Shown here: positions 62,865-64,000 of the stretch, piece after piece
Position numbering within the stretch: position 1 is the first letter of the stretch
How the letters are laid out: each line of letters starts with the position of its first letter
Source: Paguma larvata
Taxonomy: Eukaryota > Chordata > Mammalia > Carnivora > Viverridae
Length of the DNA stretch: 64,000 bases
Direction of reading: 5' to 3'
Assembly: GCA_030068075.1 (NCBI GenBank)
Contig: CM057844.1
Span: 868,001 to 932,000, forward strand
Position numbers and translations under genes: made by a program
The notes under the pieces: model-generated
Databases searched by the model: none
Seen by the model: the letters and a program-made list of their open reading frames with translations, nothing else
What the model was told of the DNA's origin: nothing

Positions 62865-62894
62865 AAGTAAACAAACAAACAAACAAAAAAACAA
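62670..62894 (+). mobile_element. Felid SINE with CT microsatellite
   Basis: Head GGGGCGCCTGGGGATAGCTG (small insertion after CTGGG), CpG-rich body, (TC)15 at 62831-62860, then AACAAACAAAC tail. Flanks ATAACAGAAG and ACAACAGGGA are a possible TSD. It lies just upstream of CST7. Confidence 0.88.
62831..62860 (+). repeat. (CT)15 microsatellite
   Basis: Thirty uninterrupted bases of CT inside the SINE tail region; likely length-polymorphic. Confidence 0.95.
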
Positions 62895-64000
62895 CAGGGA
62901 TTTTTCAAAAGCAGAATCATCTGAGTTTCCTTCTCCAAAGTACACACTTCTCAGGCCCAAACTTCCAGCGTTCTGAGTGGCCCCTTACAGGAGACTACCC
63001 TGTTGGTGTGAGTGGGCATCTCTCCCAGGAAGTGGGGAGGAAAATGGGGTGCAGACTGCAGTTTCAGAGAATGAGCATCCCTAGGAAACATGCTCCCTTT
63101 GGGTAATTACTGCACCTGGAAATTGGCAGACCGCAGTGTTTGCTGGTTAAGTGTGTGGTCACTTCCCAACTTTGGCTCCATACTAGCAAAGGAGAAGGAA
63201 GAACAGAATCTGACCCAGAGGTTTCCGTTTACATTCCCAGTCCAGCATTAGAGTGGGAGCTCTGCAGCCATATGGCCTGAATTTGTTTGAATTCAACTCT
63301 TCCTCTTAACACCTGAGGACTTTAGGTGAGGAACAGCCTCTCTGTGCCTCAGTTTCCCTCTGATGGTTGTGGTGAGTGAGGGTTTGGGAACTTCCTCAGT
63401 GTAAATGCTCAGGGCTAGGCTAGAGCACATTGTGTGGTCTTAGCTTCGGGGTGGTTCTCACAACCCCCCAGACTTCAGGACTAGCCTACAAGGAGGAAGA
63501 AGATGCCTGAGCCTTCCCCAGATGGCTCCTGCTGGGTCATACCGACTTTCAGGTAGGAGATCAGACAAGCTGCATCAACTCTTCGGTCCTCCCGGGTTCC
63601 TGGCTGCCCAGATTTGTTGTGAGAACTGTTAGAAAAGTTCATTTGGCACAGTGCATAGATGGTAGATGGTGACATTCAGTAAGGGCCCCCATGTTCTACT
63701 GGGTTTGCTGTGTAGGTCCTGGACATTCACCCTCTGGCTGTCGGTGGCCATGACACAAGGGCTTCAGGGTGGTGTCTCCTTGCCAGGCTCTGTGTCCTGA
63801 TGACGTGTGCCACGTTTGGTGTTCATCCTCAGCAGGAGGCTGGGCTGCAGGAGAGGTGGGTGTCATGGCATTGGCGTCTGTGCCCAACTCAGGTGACAGG
63901 TTACCATTATAGCTTATTGCTCTCTTTCAGAAGCACTGGGCAAAGCTCATAGCAGTTTTGAAACTTGCCCCATTTACTGCATCTTTTCTGGGCCTTGGCC
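62895..64000. other. Region upstream of CST7 to window end
   Basis: No exon recognised. A MIR remnant lies at about 63250-63375 (CTCTGTGCCTCAGTTTCCCT). The remainder is unique-looking. Confidence 0.6.
63250..63375 (+). mobile_element. MIR fragment
   Basis: MIR-like order: GAGCTCTGCAGCCATATGGC, TTTGAATTCAACTCTTCCTC, CTCTGTGCCTCAGTTTCCCT. Ancient and diverged. Confidence 0.6.

Overview
This is mammalian nuclear DNA, almost certainly from a cat-family carnivore (Felidae/Feliformia). It has two spliced vertebrate genes, GT-AG introns, one CpG island, and about fifteen tRNA-Lys-derived carnivore SINEs of the felid SINEC_Fc type (head GGCGCCTGGGTGGCTCAG, CT-rich tail, A-rich 3' end). Several of these SINEs keep perfect 15-bp target-site duplications (TSDs). 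Nothing in the window is prokaryotic.

Layout. 1-8030 is intergenic, with a few old DNA-transposon fragments and one SINE; no gene was recognised. A CpG island at about 8030-8480 holds the promoter and first coding exon of APMAP. APMAP runs on the + strand with nine coding exons from 8344 to 44555; all splice sites and phases agree, giving 415 aa. A probable poly(A) signal lies at 45526. About 4.4 kb of convergent intergenic DNA follows. CST7 (cystatin F) then lies on the - strand with four coding exons from 62318 down to 50447 (145 aa), and clustered poly(A) signals at 49980-50007. The last 1.5 kb holds one SINE and a MIR remnant. The tail-to-tail order APMAP > < CST7 matches the human 20p11.21 neighbourhood as I remember it. 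ACSS1, the next gene on the APMAP side in human, is not visible here.

The two genes are neighbours, not an operon, and no shared pathway is implied. APMAP is a type II membrane protein with a strictosidine-synthase-like beta-propeller. Cystatin F is a secreted/lysosomal inhibitor of cysteine cathepsins in cytotoxic and myeloid cells.

The most notable non-genic feature is in APMAP intron 3. A whole U6 snRNA-like sequence (31033-31139, - strand) is joined directly to a 5'-truncated LINE-1 in the same orientation that runs to 26660. Degenerate matching repeats flank the composite. This is the arrangement expected of a U6-L1 chimeric retrotransposition by template switching. Also notable: a 14-nt minisatellite in intron 4 (about 32640-33315) whose antisense frames are all open with the same 14-residue period and whose sense strand carries a dozen or more GTAAG motifs; oppositely oriented L1 blocks flanking the 93-nt in-frame exon 4; a nested stack in intron 1 (solo LTR with GTTAAC duplication and an internally deleted Tigger inside L1 debris); an 89-bp L1 tail with a perfect 14-bp duplication; and loss of one N-glycosylation sequon in APMAP relative to my memory of human.
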